From Scolanthus callimorphus (Eukaryota; Cnidaria; Anthozoa; Actiniaria; Edwardsiidae), in assembly GCA_033964015.1 (NCBI GenBank), contig CM066912.1:11629399-11693398 (forward strand): DNA of 64,000 nt, read 5' to 3'. This document shows positions 20,112-31,625 of the stretch, piece after piece. The position numbers and the translations under genes are program-made. The notes below the pieces were generated by a model. That model did no database searches, was not told the DNA's origin, and worked only from the letters and a program-made list of their open reading frames with translations. Each line of letters opens with the position of its first letter. The first letter of the stretch is position 1.

Positions 20112-21035
20112 CTAGGCAAATCGCACACGATGCAAATGTAGTGTTACCTGTACGGCGCCTGCTTGAAATGGCACTGTTTCGCCTGTGTCGTCGGTTATAT
20201 GGATACGGATCTTGTTGATGATTTGAGTACGTAGTGGCAAGTAGTAGGGATTGAGAAAGTTTCGTTCCACAGGGAATCCAGGTTCTCCTTCAGGAACAAA
20301 GGTACGCAGCAAATTGTTGGCATCACTTCCCATCACAATATGCGAGTCCACAACATTAGTGTACACGTAAAAGCTTTGGAACGGATGTACATCTGCTCGT
20401 TCACGTACGCTGGAGGTGAAGGTCTGTAGTCCGCTAGCATTCTTTTTGTCGGCTACAAATATATACCATTTTCCTACAGTTTCATCAGTTACCCCAAAGA
20501 GACGAGCAATACCATGGGACTTCCCGAGTTCAAGTTCAGTGATTGAACCAACTGTATCGAATCCAAAAGCCATTGCTAATCGTGGCCGTAGTAGTAGCAT
20601 CATGTCATTGGCTAACTTGATCGTGGTCATGTTCTCTTTATAATTGTATTTGAACTCAAACCTATTGTGTGTGAGTTCGTCTGGCCGTAATCAACGTTGT
20701 TGCTCATGCTTGTTAAATTTGTTAGTAACTCTCTTCATGCCTTTCACAACATCTTCCAGCTTGGTGTACTTTCCTGTGGGTAACGTGTATTTTGTCCATA
20801 GTTCGTTAGGGTTTACCACGTGAGTGGAAAGAACCCATATGTCAAGATCTTCTTTTTGCAACAAACTCCACGTGTGGGGATAGATGATGTTGGTAAGGGC
20901 CATTTCCCATGATCCTTCGCGCAAATCCACAGGATATTTGGTCCGTAGGGTGTAATCCCCAATGGTGTTGTTGGGAAGGGCATCTTCGATAGCATTGCTT
21001 GCCAGCGTAATCACTTGGTCCGCTCGGGCCGACAT
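20112..21035 (-). pseudogene. Minor capsid (penton-base-like) protein with one in-frame TGA
   Basis: The amino half (20694-21035) has PNNTIGDYTLRTKYPVDL, REGSWEMALTNIIYPHTW and LPTGKYTKLEDVV. The carboxyl half has FYVYTNVVDSHIVM, NPYYLPLRTQIINKIRIHIT and VPFQAGAVQVTLHLHR, which closes the single jelly-roll typical of Polinton pentons. Both halves are in the same frame (start points 405 bp apart) with no other stop between them, and are separated only by TGA at 20691-20693, codon 115. Without it the protein would be 307 residues. An ATG at 20630 could let the C-terminal half be made alone. A C-to-T change at a CpG could explain the TGA, though the original codon is unknown. Confidence 0.9.
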
Positions 21036-21065
21036 CCTGAGGCAACTGATGTCTTTGATGGTATC

Positions 21066-22196
21066 TCACACGATTTTATGCACTTGACTTGCTAGGATCC
21101 AACTGTCGTACTTGTCAGGCCAGCCACACCAATAGACCAAATACTCTTCTTGACGTCCTTTTCCACGGCTCTTGACAATTTTGTCGATACGAAAGACATC
21201 TTTTTGTTCATCCATGCTGACTTTTTGCAATTCTTGTTCATAAAATTGTCCTTCCAACAACGAACCGTCGTATTCGCGTATTCGATACGCATAGGGATCC
21301 CGTGCCGTCATCCGATAGGCAATCGTAAACACTTCTTCCGTCCAGTTGGGTAAATACCCTTTTGCAAACACGTGTTTGACTTTACTTATACGTACTAAAT
21401 CTCCCACTTGAAATTTAGGTTTTAGCTTCTTCTTCTTCTGAGCCTTCTTCTGGTACAAGGTATGCCATACGTCTTGAGCATTGGCTAACGTGACGTCAGC
21501 AGGGGCACGACGAATGCTTCGATGATACGAATGATTGTAATTGTTCATCAGTTGCGGAAGCACGTCAATGTAACGTACTGTCTCTTTGTAGGTGAACCAT
21601 CGCCACATCCATGTTTTTAACGTACGATTACATCGTTCGACGACAGAGGCTTTGGTTTCGCTCTTGGTAGTAAAGTGATGGATGTTTTTCGATTTGAGAA
21701 ACGCTTGAAAGTTTCGATTTAAGAACTCGGACCCATCATCCGTCTGCAATTTCTCAGGCACACGACCTTCCTTGAATATTTTCTGAAACGCCTTGATCAA
21801 ACTGAGTCCCGTCTTGTTCTTCAAGGGTACTGCCCATGCGTACTTGCTTAACACGTCAATGACGGTTAATATGTAATTGTAGCCATTATTTTTGGTTCTG
21901 TACGCTTGCATGTCACACAAGTCCGCTTGCCATTGTTCGTCGATACCTTGGACGACCACACGATTGCGTGGAAAACGACGACGGTACGGTTTATGGAGTG
22001 TATATGACGGTTGAGACCGTATCCAAGCTAAGACTGTGCTCTTTTTTATGCCTTTTGAGCGCATAGCCCTTGCCAGTTTGGCAACACCGCCCAAAGCAGC
22101 AACATTGTTTGGATCGTAATAGGCTTGCTGGAGTAGACGTTCGATATTCTTCTTCTTCTTCTGTGCTACGGTCTGCTTGGGTTTCCTGGGTGCCAT
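21066..22196 (-). CDS. Polinton integrase with C-terminal chromodomain
   Basis: 376 residues, complete. A basic N-terminal segment (about 1-80) has a helix-turn-helix-like AKLARAMRSKGIKKSTVLAW block. The rve/DDE core follows: Asp92 in QADLCDM, Asp153 in LQTDDGSEF and Glu187 in ASVVERCNRTLK, the expected D,D(~35)E set. NNYNHSYHRSIRRAP is the usual post-core motif. Residues about 336-376 form a chromodomain (FRIDKIVKSR, EYLVYWCGWP, DSWILAS). The enzyme cuts and joins element ends to make the 6-bp duplication; the chromodomain may direct it to marked chromatin. CTATAAAGGGG at 22343-22353 is a plausible promoter. This is one of the intact genes. Confidence 0.95.
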   Translation of the reverse strand: MAPRKPKQTVAQKKKKNIERLLQQAYYDPNNVAALGGVAKLARAMRSKGIKKSTVLAWIRSQPSYTLHKPYRRRFPRNRVVVQGIDEQWQADLCDMQAYRTKNNGYNYILTVIDVLSKYAWAVPLKNKTGLSLIKAFQKIFKEGRVPEKLQTDDGSEFLNRNFQAFLKSKNIHHFTTKSETKASVVERCNRTLKTWMWRWFTYKETVRYIDVLPQLMNNYNHSYHRSIRRAPADVTLANAQDVWHTLYQKKAQKKKKLKPKFQVGDLVRISKVKHVFAKGYLPNWTEEVFTIAYRMTARDPYAYRIREYDGSLLEGQFYEQELQKVSMDEQKDVFRIDKIVKSRGKGRQEEYLVYWCGWPDKYDSWILASQVHKIV

Positions 22197-22342
22197 CGAC
22201 TACCACAATACGACCACCACAACACGCTAGCATACAACGTATACGTTTCAATAAGTTACGGCACGTTAGTATGGGACGGTCTTTAAAACATACCATTCTT
22301 AGCGGTGTCCAACACCAAATGATCATTCCAATGCTGGGTCAT

Positions 22343-22353
22343 CCCCTTTATAG
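22343..22353 (-). promoter_or_regulatory. TATA box of the integrase gene
   Basis: CTATAAAGGGG on the minus strand, about 150 bp upstream of the integrase ATG and just past the polymerase 3' end. Confidence 0.5.
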
Positions 22354-22399
22354 ACAAAAATCACACTATTTGGGTTTTATAAGTTCTTTATTACATAAC

Positions 22400-22560
22400 T
22401 TTATAAACTGCTTATCAAAAGTGTTAAAAAGTCCATATAATATCCATAAGGGTACACGTTTGTTGTACACGAAGCTTAACAAAAGTTCAAAGTCCATAAT
22501 ACCCATAAGGGTAAGTGTACATGCCACGTCGTACACGTTTGTTGTACACAACCTTGAAGG
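22400..22560. repeat. Short imperfect duplication at the polymerase 3' end
   Basis: The segment with CCATAAGGGTA, then ACACGTTTGTTGTACAC appears twice (about 22442-22474 and 22501-22550), once inside the last polymerase codons and once beyond the stop. Confidence 0.6.
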
Positions 22561-22786
22561 ACTTGGTTTCTGATACGGTATGCAACGTACGGGTCGTCAC
22601 ATTGCGTCGAATGGTGTGGGGATTGGTCACTTGACGCACAGGGTTCCCATGACCCTCCAACAATTCCACCATGCTATCCAAATTCACTGTTTCTGTGGTA
22701 CGTAGATTCATGCGTAGTCCTTTGACTTTGCACACGGTCTTGCCATGGTTGGTCTTGTACCCATAACTCTTGGGTCCTGTGGCCAC
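22487..22786 (-). pseudogene. Polymerase B, C-terminal segment
   Basis: Reads GPKSYGYKTNHGKTVCKVKG, the KxY-type thumb motif of family B polymerases, and ends in a short Tyr/Gly tail YPYGYYGL. It overlaps the previous segment in another frame, which marks the break near 22785. Confidence 0.88.
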
Positions 22787-23232
22787 ATGTGTTCTTCTGG
22801 ATCGAGCTCGCTGGTCAGTTCACCCAAGTAATCGCCAAGTGGTGGTTTCCATTGACCAGGACGCCACGTAAAGATGACACTGTCTGTGTCGTGGTACAAA
22901 CATCGGTCCCCCAAACCATCCATGACGTCATACAACTTGAGACGCGCATACGCTGTGGTGTAAGCAGCAAAGACAACGTTGGTGTGTGCTTTCGTCTTCA
23001 GAAACTTCTCTGCCATCTTGTAGTGAATCTGGACCATTTCCTCGTTCACGATCAACACATCACTCACTTCGATGCTGTCGTCTGTCATCAGATCGAAGTA
23101 CTTTTCTGGACTGTCCACGTACTCGGTACGTCTCCGACTCGATTGCTCGCCAAATTTCCCCCACATGCAATTCAGGAACATTTTGGCGACAGAGCGAAGA
23201 CCTGGATTCTTCTCGATACGTCCACGATCCAA
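22708..23232 (-). pseudogene. Polymerase B, palm motifs B and C segment
   Basis: NPGLRSVAKMFLNCMWGKFG is motif B, and YHDTDSVIF is motif C with the two metal-binding Asp residues. Motif order and spacing match Polinton polymerases. The catalytic residues are conserved, so the break is recent or confined to frame changes. Confidence 0.92.
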
Positions 23233-23265
23233 TCGTTACGAATGCCTTGATGTTGTTCGTACTGT

Positions 23266-26016
23266 TCAACTTGGCCATCCTGAAGCTTCTTGCTTGTACT
23301 TGAGAAACGTCTTGATGTACTCTTCGAACAAGCGTTCCCATTGAGCCCAGTGCCACACCTCATACACTTTCATCACTTTATACCCTTTCTCCAGAGCTTT
23401 GAACAGTTCCACGTGCGTCCACGTGCCGGTAAAAGCGCGTTCTTCCTCAGTGTGCGTGCATGGATGATCTTGGTTCTCTTCTTGAGCACAGGTGTGACAC
23501 AAGGGAAACATCAGCTTGTCGTTGATGCGTACGGGAAGCACTGGGAAGTAAACATCCTTGGGTGGAAGGACACGTACTTTCATCAATCCGCGATACAGGT
23601 GCAGGTCTTGTTGGATCTCATCGTTCACCAGAACTTCTGGATGTCCCACAGGGTACTCACACGTGACATTCACGTACGGATACAACGACGTGAAATCGTA
23701 ATAGTGGAGTTGCTCGTCATCCTTGGCTTCGCATCGTAAACGGATCGCATTGGTACGTCCACCAAAGAAACTGTCCCGTGGTTCCAAGGGTTTGCACTTC
23801 TCCACGTCACCGACCATCGCTTGTATCCTAGGAGTTGCTGTCAGTTCACGATCAAACTCACATTCCCAAACTTCCACGAGGTGGTAACCAGCCCGAGTAA
23901 TAAAGGTGCGTACGTTGCACGTGTCATGGTAGAGATCACCCATAGTAGTGCCAGAGAAAGGATTCCTCGTGTCCTTCGTGTAGCACTTGGGACATCCGTG
24001 ATAGAGACATCCATGGTATTGGTACACGGTATGAGTACTCTCGGCATACCCGTCGACCTTGTACCGTCCCACCTTGAATTCCCCTTCGCTCTTGCCAGCG
24101 TGACGAATGTGCACTCCATCAGTGATGTGCCTGTACTCGAGCCACTGCAATGCTTTGAGCGAGTGCACGTCGCGTCCACGGTATCCTTGAGCAGGAATCA
24201 CAGCAACGGTGTTGGCCTTGAGAAATTTGGTGCGCAAAATAAGACTGCACAACGATGCAATGGTGACCGACGTGTGAAACGGATGGACGTCACCCGTTGC
24301 CATGGTAAGCTTGTCAAAGGCCAACACAGCTTTCTTCTGCACTTCAACGTCTTGATGACAATAAGACGCCAGTTCTTCTTGGAAATTGAACACGGCACCA
24401 CGTGCGACTTCGTTCTCGTACCACGTGCGTAACGCATCAGCATCTTTCTTCGTCATGGTTTCAATGCCATAATACTTGAGATCAGGCATAGGTCCCACGT
24501 ACGTTTGGTTCTCTGGGGTGTTGAAGAAATGTGGAAAGTCGCCTTTGCGCACCTCTTGATCAAATCCCATAGCTTTGGGAAGTTGACGCAATGCCATCTG
24601 GAGATAATTCAACGTGCACTTCATACTGATCTTGAGATCTGGGAGTCCAAGCATCATGATCTTTCCTCCATTAAAAATAACATTAGGCTTGAATGCATTC
24701 TTGAACAAGTACTCCAAGATAGGATAGGAATCGTACCCTTTAAAGTTGTGTGCCAAACACGTGTATCCTGCATTGCTTCCACCAAACAACCATTGACAAA
24801 ACTCGTCCAGAGCTTGTTCCCCTTGGAAACCACGTTTACGCAATCCGCACGTGTCACAAGTAGGATGTGAGTCTAAGGGTAGATCACGACAGTCCTCACA
24901 CAGTTTCTGGACACCCACAAAATTGACCCGATGTTGCGTACCCAGGGGTTGAGCCTCAAAATCAAAGATGATGAGCCGCAATTGATCCTCCTCCTCCTCG
25001 TTCTTCCGTCCTGTCACTGCTGCTGCTCCTACGGGAACATAACATAAGTGATCCTTGTCGACCATCTTTTTGCAGACGTGACACACGTATTCACCACACT
25101 TGTGAGGTTTGCCTTGCCGCTTCTTGTCTAAGACATCAAACCTCGTAAGACATTCTTCACACTTGTGTATCTTTTGACACTGGGACCATTCCTTCCGATT
25201 ATTCGCGGGACCATGCTTTTTCACGCGACGATGGTTGTCAAAACATTGCTGGGTACGGAAGTAACGGTTACAGTCGGCACAATGTCGCCAGTTCCATCGT
25301 TTGGTATCATCATCGACACTCTGGGGAGAACAGTTCTCTTCACCACAAGCACTACATCGGATATTGCATTTGTGCTTGCCTTGATCTGAGTGGCCCTTGT
25401 TACATTTGATACAGAAGTAGCTTCTTCCCAGGAGACCTGGCATACTAGTGATAAAATGGTAATGGCCTTTTTCATGGTACAAGTACAAATGATATTTAGG
25501 CTCCTCCTCCAAAGCACCTTGCCAAATAATACCATTCATATTCTCTCTGGACACGAGGTAGAGCTTAAACCCTTGTGGAGCCAAATACGTTTGGAACTTT
25601 TTCAGTTCTGGAATACCGCACTCTCCTTCAGGGACGTCAGCTTGCTGGTGCAACTCTTTCGCTCTTTTACGTTGTGTACCATTATCTCTGTTTCCTGACC
25701 ACTGTTTATACATGTTCTTATACTCCTGTGTTGTTCCGGTATGGAAGGCGATTCCAATCGCGATCGCACGTGCAGCACAAAGATTATCCCGATTACGAAC
25801 ACGAACCATGCTCGTCTTCATCTTCGTCCATACTTCCGGATCCGCACAATCCAAGCTCCTCTTATTCTTCTTAGAGTGCTTTTTCTTCTCACCAGCTTGG
25901 TCGTCGTCATCATCATCATCAACATCATCATCAGTAGTATCATCATCACCCGTATTCTGTTTACTTTTGGACCAAGGGTGAAGCGGAAGCACTGGAAAGG
26001 GGACAACACACTGCAA
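23266..26016 (-). pseudogene. Polymerase B, zinc-finger, exonuclease and motif A segment
   Basis: Frame positions from its own start: acidic run 24-39; VRVRNRDNLCAARAIAIGIA at about 71-90, typical of animal Polinton polymerases; cysteine/histidine clusters 202-326 (zinc-finger-like); exonuclease I FDFEA 351-355; exonuclease II AHNFKGYDSY 421-430; exonuclease III YCHQDV 551-556; KVDGY...YHGCLYHGCPKC about 652-677; motif A DFTSLYP 773-779; ends at ASGWPS before TGA. The first 22 residues are encoded by the inserted DNA, so the visible ATG at 26016 is not the original start. Proofreading and palm residues are intact. Confidence 0.93.
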
Positions 26017-27435
26017 AGGTCCGTAATATTGCGTAGATTACATTTCCAGTCTCAAAAATTCGAAAACTTTGGAAATGTCCATGAAAAGTTTACAAATGTA
26101 CCAAAACAGGGCAGACTTCAAACGTCCACTGTGCCCCCCCTGAAAGTCGTTGGACAAAAAATCCAGCAGATCCTTGTTCTGCGTCTCAAGCTCTACAAGC
26201 ATGCCAAGTTTCAGCTCTATCATCGCACGTGAATGTTGATAACCTTGAAGATACGCTTTTGGTCCTATGTATTACGTGTTTCTAACACGTACTCGACATA
26301 AATCTTTTCTTCAAGTTTTTTCAGAACTTTGCTCGCAAAAAAAGGTAGTTCCTTTTAAGTTAGAGCGATCAAACTTACAGAGGATAGTAAGTGGGGTCAA
26401 GCGATCATGATGGAGTTTAGGGAATTTCATTTCATGCGCATGCGCAAAAGTTGAAAAATTTGGGTTTGGTCCAAAAGTCACCCGAGTTTCAAATATGTTT
26501 TTTGGGTTGAACCTTTCTATAAAATAGAATTTCAAGCTTAGCACGGTAAAAGCCTTTGCTTGCTCTATAAACCTATATGTATTTTTTCAGGGATTGGTTC
26601 TTGGGTCTTGAGATATGGCATGAATTAGTTCACGAGCGTTTACAATTGGACCACAGTATTTACAAGTGCCAAGAGCACCTAATACAAGATCCTGGCAATT
26701 TAACTGCATTTTTCGATTGGGCTTCTTGAGTACTTTAATATGTGTACACATTGTATGAATGGAATCTTTAGTTACCAAGAAAAACGATATTCAATTATCA
26801 ATATTAAAGTAGCAAAACAGCACATAAAATTTAATCTGAATGTTATGAAATTCGGAAGAATACTAAATCTTGTTACAGATAAGAAGCCACTTGGTTTACA
26901 AAACATTTGAACAAAGCCTTAACCAGTTATGATTTTTTGAAATTTTGCAATTTTCCTCATTACTTTAAGGTTGCCATGACAACAAAAGGTCACATGTCTT
27001 GTATAAAGGTGTCATCTGATGCAGCTTGGTGAGCTCTACAACATATGTAAAATGAACCATACTAGCTTTTTTTCTTCAGGTAGAAAAACCGACTTAAATG
27101 GGTTGCCATGGCAACACCTATAAAAAACTTATGTCATTGAAAAGATACGAATAAGCCTAAAAACACCAGCTACTATTTAGGGACTACTTACAGTTGCTTC
27201 TTTTATAAAATTTGACTCGAAGTACGCTTTTTATGAAAATTGTCCATTTTTAACTGCTTCGAAAAAAATGAGGAAAGAGTTATTTTGAAAACCTGGAACT
27301 TGAACTTAGCATATATTTTTAAGAACATGTTTTCTTTGCATGTAATTGCTCTGAACAGGCTGTTGCATCCTCCTGACAAGCTAGACAATTTTCAATAAGT
27401 TTCCTTCTTCAGATATGTTTTTTGCTTACACGAAG

Positions 27436-27735
27436 ACTGTTATGACGTAATCGATGACGTAGCATCACGTGACCATGTTAGTGCGCCCCTTGTCATCAAG
27501 GCAAGTCCAAGTGTGGTGTCTTACCCTTTCGTTTTTGTGATGTGTGTTCCTATGATTACACGAACGCCTTTACTTGACGTCATCGATGAGGTCATACCGC
27601 GCAAACCATGCTGTGGCATTGCCCGCACGTTTAATTGTCTTGCCATTTTCTTCTTCAGATATGAGTTTTTCTTTGTTGAATCAAAGGTTTCCAAATGATG
27701 ACGTCATTGAGGAGGTCACATCAAGTGACAATGTT
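27436..27735. repeat. Degenerate CRE-rich repeat copies
   Basis: Two or three divergent versions of the 128-bp unit of 42093-42942: GACGTAATCGATGACGTAGC then ATCACGTGACCATG, GACGTCATCGATGAGGTCAT, and ATGATGACGTCATTGAGGAG. They lie inside the 5.7-kb insertion. Confidence 0.65.
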
Positions 27736-29709
27736 GACGTTTTCAATGGGCGATTCCAAGTTGTGTTACATTCCAAAGGAAGTAGAGCGCGCTCGCGTAA
27801 AGCTGGAATCGCACATTAGCACTAAGTGAATGCTGTACAAGTTTATTTGTCTTACTGCCTTTGGCTCCTGAGATATGAATGTTCTTGAAATATATTATAA
27901 CAAGGTCATGTGCGCACGTATGGCGGCGTACGGACGGACGGATAGATAGTCCGGTAGCCAAACCGGAAAAAAATGTGTCCACTTACTTGAAGAATAAAAT
28001 AACGAACTACTTGACAGACTCAGCCCGTGGACGATCTGACCGACAGTGAGATTATTTCAAAAACTGTACTTAGCCACAACACTTTACGCGAACAACTTAA
28101 TGTTAACTAATAAAAGACTGGCAGAAACAAATCTCTGCTAGCAGGTCATAGCAGGGTACTTTAATGATCAGCGGAAAAAGAAGGCTTGACTGTCAATCTA
28201 AATCCACCATGTATTCACAGTACCTGAAGAAGGCTGGTTTTGACCAGCCAAAAAATCGCACGAGAAAAAAAAAAAAAACTTAATTCTACATTGAAACGCC
28301 TAGCCAGAGTTAAAATTACCTTCGAATTCAAAAACGCGCAAGTCGTCGGCTCTTCGGATCAAGTGGCCGATGGCTTAACGGCACGTCATCGTCTTTTATT
28401 CGACAGGTCGGCAAGTCATCGTGTTTTGTTCGAGAGGTCGGTGAAAAATCATTTTCAGCGCCATCTTGGATTCGAAAAGAAATATGGCAAAATTCTAAGT
28501 CCTTATTTCACTTTCTGGTCGCAAAACTCTTAAAAATAGATGAAGTTCGGATCTCTGAAAGTAGCTGAGCTTGTTATTTAGGTTCTTCACCTCACGAAGT
28601 AGCTGAAATTTGCCAAGATTGTCAGGTGTCCGCTTTTTCGAACATCACTTCCGAGTGATACACGGGCGTTAGGAATAGCTTCGGGCATTACCAGAATTCT
28701 GGCATTAGGAATTACTAGAATATTTACGTTTCAACCTTTTGGACTTGATGGTATTACAGAAGGCTGTTAGATTGAAGATTCCCAGAACGTACGCGACAGA
28801 GCATAAAGCCATATTGGCTCTTGTTCTAACTATATTTTTCACTCGAAGAGGTGACTGAATTTGAGTCATGGACATGCCGGCCAATACTCGAATCGGGTAC
28901 ATTTTTATAGGACTATTCAAAGCTTCAGGAGGCTAGATTCCGCTAAGAAAATAGCACGAAAAAAGCGATATCGCACGAGTCGCGCAGCGACGAGGGCGAT
29001 ATTGCCTTTTTGAGTGCTATTTTTGGCGGAATCTACCGACCTGAACGCTTTGAATATATTTTAATCCTATGACATCTTGTCCTCAAATTACACAAAAAAG
29101 AGATATCCTAGGATTCTACCTGATATACCCATAACCCGTTACAATCTTGGATGTTCAGAAAAGTACAGTTGCTTCACAGAGTAGACGGCGAGAACTTTCG
29201 CTTCCTTAAAGATTTGATGGGGAGGGTTAAAATGCGTACACAAAGAAACCGACATGGAACTAAAATCTGTGATTAATAAAATGAAAAAAATACCAATATG
29301 CTAATCCGGAAACACCGCACTTAGTTCACAACTCATATCTTGAAAGCACTGCCATAGACTGTAGACTGGATATGGAATATGTCGAAATGATTCTGAGTCT
29401 TCTTAGGTATCGTTATATTTGATTCTAAATTAGCTTTTTTCGATAGAAATGCCTAACTTTTTCTCAATTATCCCGAATAAATACGCAAATAAATCAACCA
29501 CACAACTTCACTTACAATAATTATTCTTTGGATTCCTGTAATTACGCTAAAATGGAAAATATTGCTGGGCTAAAAGGAATTAATGCTTAAATAAATGCTT
29601 AAATAAATTTTCGTACTATAGCTTACGCTAATGTCTAGGATGGCGCCTATAAGGTCTTATAAGCGTCTTATAAGGAAGTCACATATTGATAACATAAGAG
29701 TTTCAAATC

Positions 29710-30240
29710 ATGATACAAATGAATGATATCTTAGTTTTAAGAATCTCAAAGGGAAAGAGAGTCTGCAGTGAAAGTCTTTTAGTTGGCGGCACACACGTAA
29801 ATCGAGTAAATGAAACTAGGAATTTAGGTGTGTTTTTCGCTGAGTTTCTCGACCATATAAAGATGGTTCAATCAGCTTTTAATTCACTTTAAAATATCAG
29901 GCGTATAAGACAATACCTGCATCAGCAAACTGCAAAGACCAAGTCCAAGCTCTAGTTATTAGCAGGATTGATTTTTTTAATGCTATATTTATTCTTTTTA
30001 TCAGATATTCATATACATAAATTACAGCGCGTTCAAAACGCCGCCGCCGCCAGGTTGCTGGCAAACCCTCCACGTTTTCGCACATCACTACGTGTAATGA
30101 TAGATCGTCACTGGCTGCCTGTGAAATTAAGGATTATTTTTAAAGTCAATGTAATGACTTATAAGGCTTTACATGGCCAAGCGTCAGTTTATCTCAGTGG
30201 CATGTTATCTCCGAAAAAGCAAATTTAAGAGCTAACCCGG
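29710..30240 (+). pseudogene. CR1/L2-type LINE reverse transcriptase 3' fragment
   Basis: First frame reads LLVGGTHVNRVNETRNLGVF (29710-29892), the conserved block between palm and thumb. After a frame change the second frame reads HKLQRVQNAAAARLL, DRHWLPVKLRIIFKVNVMTY and KALHGQASVYLSGML (29990-30228), typical of the C-terminal part of CR1/L2/Jockey-type elements. Short, broken, no catalytic core. Confidence 0.75.
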
Positions 30241-31359
30241 GACAGAGCCTTCTCTGTGACCGCACCCGTTCTATCGAACGCTTTGCCATCTAGACTTAGG
30301 GCAATGAACAATATTAAATTATTTTGACAAACGTTTGGCCCTGGGGGATATGCAAAATACCCCGCTCAGGACACGGATGTAGTTTCGTATTAGATCTACG
30401 AATATTTCACAGTAAAACACTCAGGCCCGTAGCTCACGCCCTATACCATTTGACAAATGAGCAAAATGAGCGAAAATACCAGTAACGCATTTACCTTGGG
30501 CATATGGTGCCCCGCTCGCCAGCACAACCTTGCCATCACTGTGGGTAAAACAACAACGGTGGCCAAATCACTATATTCCCTTGTTCCATACTCACGAATA
30601 TGGACTTATGCCAAAAATGTCGAGGTATATCGTGGCACCGTGGGCGCGACTGGCCGCTGTAGCTCCTCCTTGTGACTCCATCCTTGAGTTTCTTGTGTTT
30701 CTTGAATGTTTTCGTTTATATGTATAAGTCAATAGAAGCATTTAGTATTGACTTTTGTTTTATTTAAAGTGGTTCCTAGAGGAACCATTGCTGGAAGAAG
30801 CCAGTAGATCTCAGGTTTGATTTCCGCCTTTGCCTCTCCATCTTTTGCCAGTCAATCTTTTCCCAGACGCTTTTCGTAAACCTTCCTGTAGTAGCCTTAC
30901 CAAAACAACAGAGAACAAAGGCAATTCCGCGTATTTGATGGATGAAACAATATGTATTTATAAACTGTCGCATGCAGTGAGATGTATTAATTAGAACAGA
31001 TCAAAAAACAAGAACATGAGAAATAAGAATGGTACTCTCCTTTTAGTTTTCCTCCTTCGCACTCAAATCCTTCTATTTTTAAATGATTTCATCTCAATAT
31101 TCTATAAACAGACTGTCGGGACGGACTGTAGTCAACCACTTGAGTCATGGGTATACACCTATCTCAAAAAAGATTGTTTTTGCCTTTAGTCATTAATTTT
31201 ATTTTTCTGTGGTTACTCAAGAGCGGAATCCCATTAGGTTTATTTCTTGTTTCGTATTTGATATCTAACAATGTGACCATATACTGGTCTTTCGAATAAG
31301 GAAAGTCTTGTTAACAACGGCTTTTGTCCTAATGTTTACATATTTCTCTATTTTTGAGC

Positions 31360-31625
31360 GGCTTAGTCAAATTGTAAACGGCTTCGGTCCATTTGTAAAC
31401 TGTTTGGTCTAAATGTAAACGCCGTCGGTCCATTTGTAAACCGTTTGGTCTAAATGTAAACGCCTTCGGTCCATTTGTAAATGTTTTGGTCCAAATGTAA
31501 ACGGCATTGGTCCATTTGTAAACAGATCGGCCCAATTGTAAACGGGTCGGGCCAAATGTAAACAGGTCGGCCCAAATGTAAACACTTTTGGTCCATTTGT
31601 AAACAATTTAGGCCCAAATGTAAAC
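31360..31625. repeat. Subterminal tandem repeats of the 5.7-kb insertion
   Basis: About ten alternating copies of GGTCCATTTGTAAAC and GGTCTAAATGTAAAC or GGCCCAAATGTAAAC, with 3-8 bp spacers. They repeat the terminal motif of the insertion. Short frames crossing them are repeats, not genes. Confidence 0.8.

Noticed and set aside
26016..26016. ATG at 26016 as the true polymerase start
   Set aside because: The first 22 codons come from inserted DNA, and the N-terminal domain continues at 31632-32729.
28345..28385. GTGGCCGATGGCTTAACGGC resembles a tRNA A-box region
   Set aside because: No T-arm at the right distance and no stem pairing seen.
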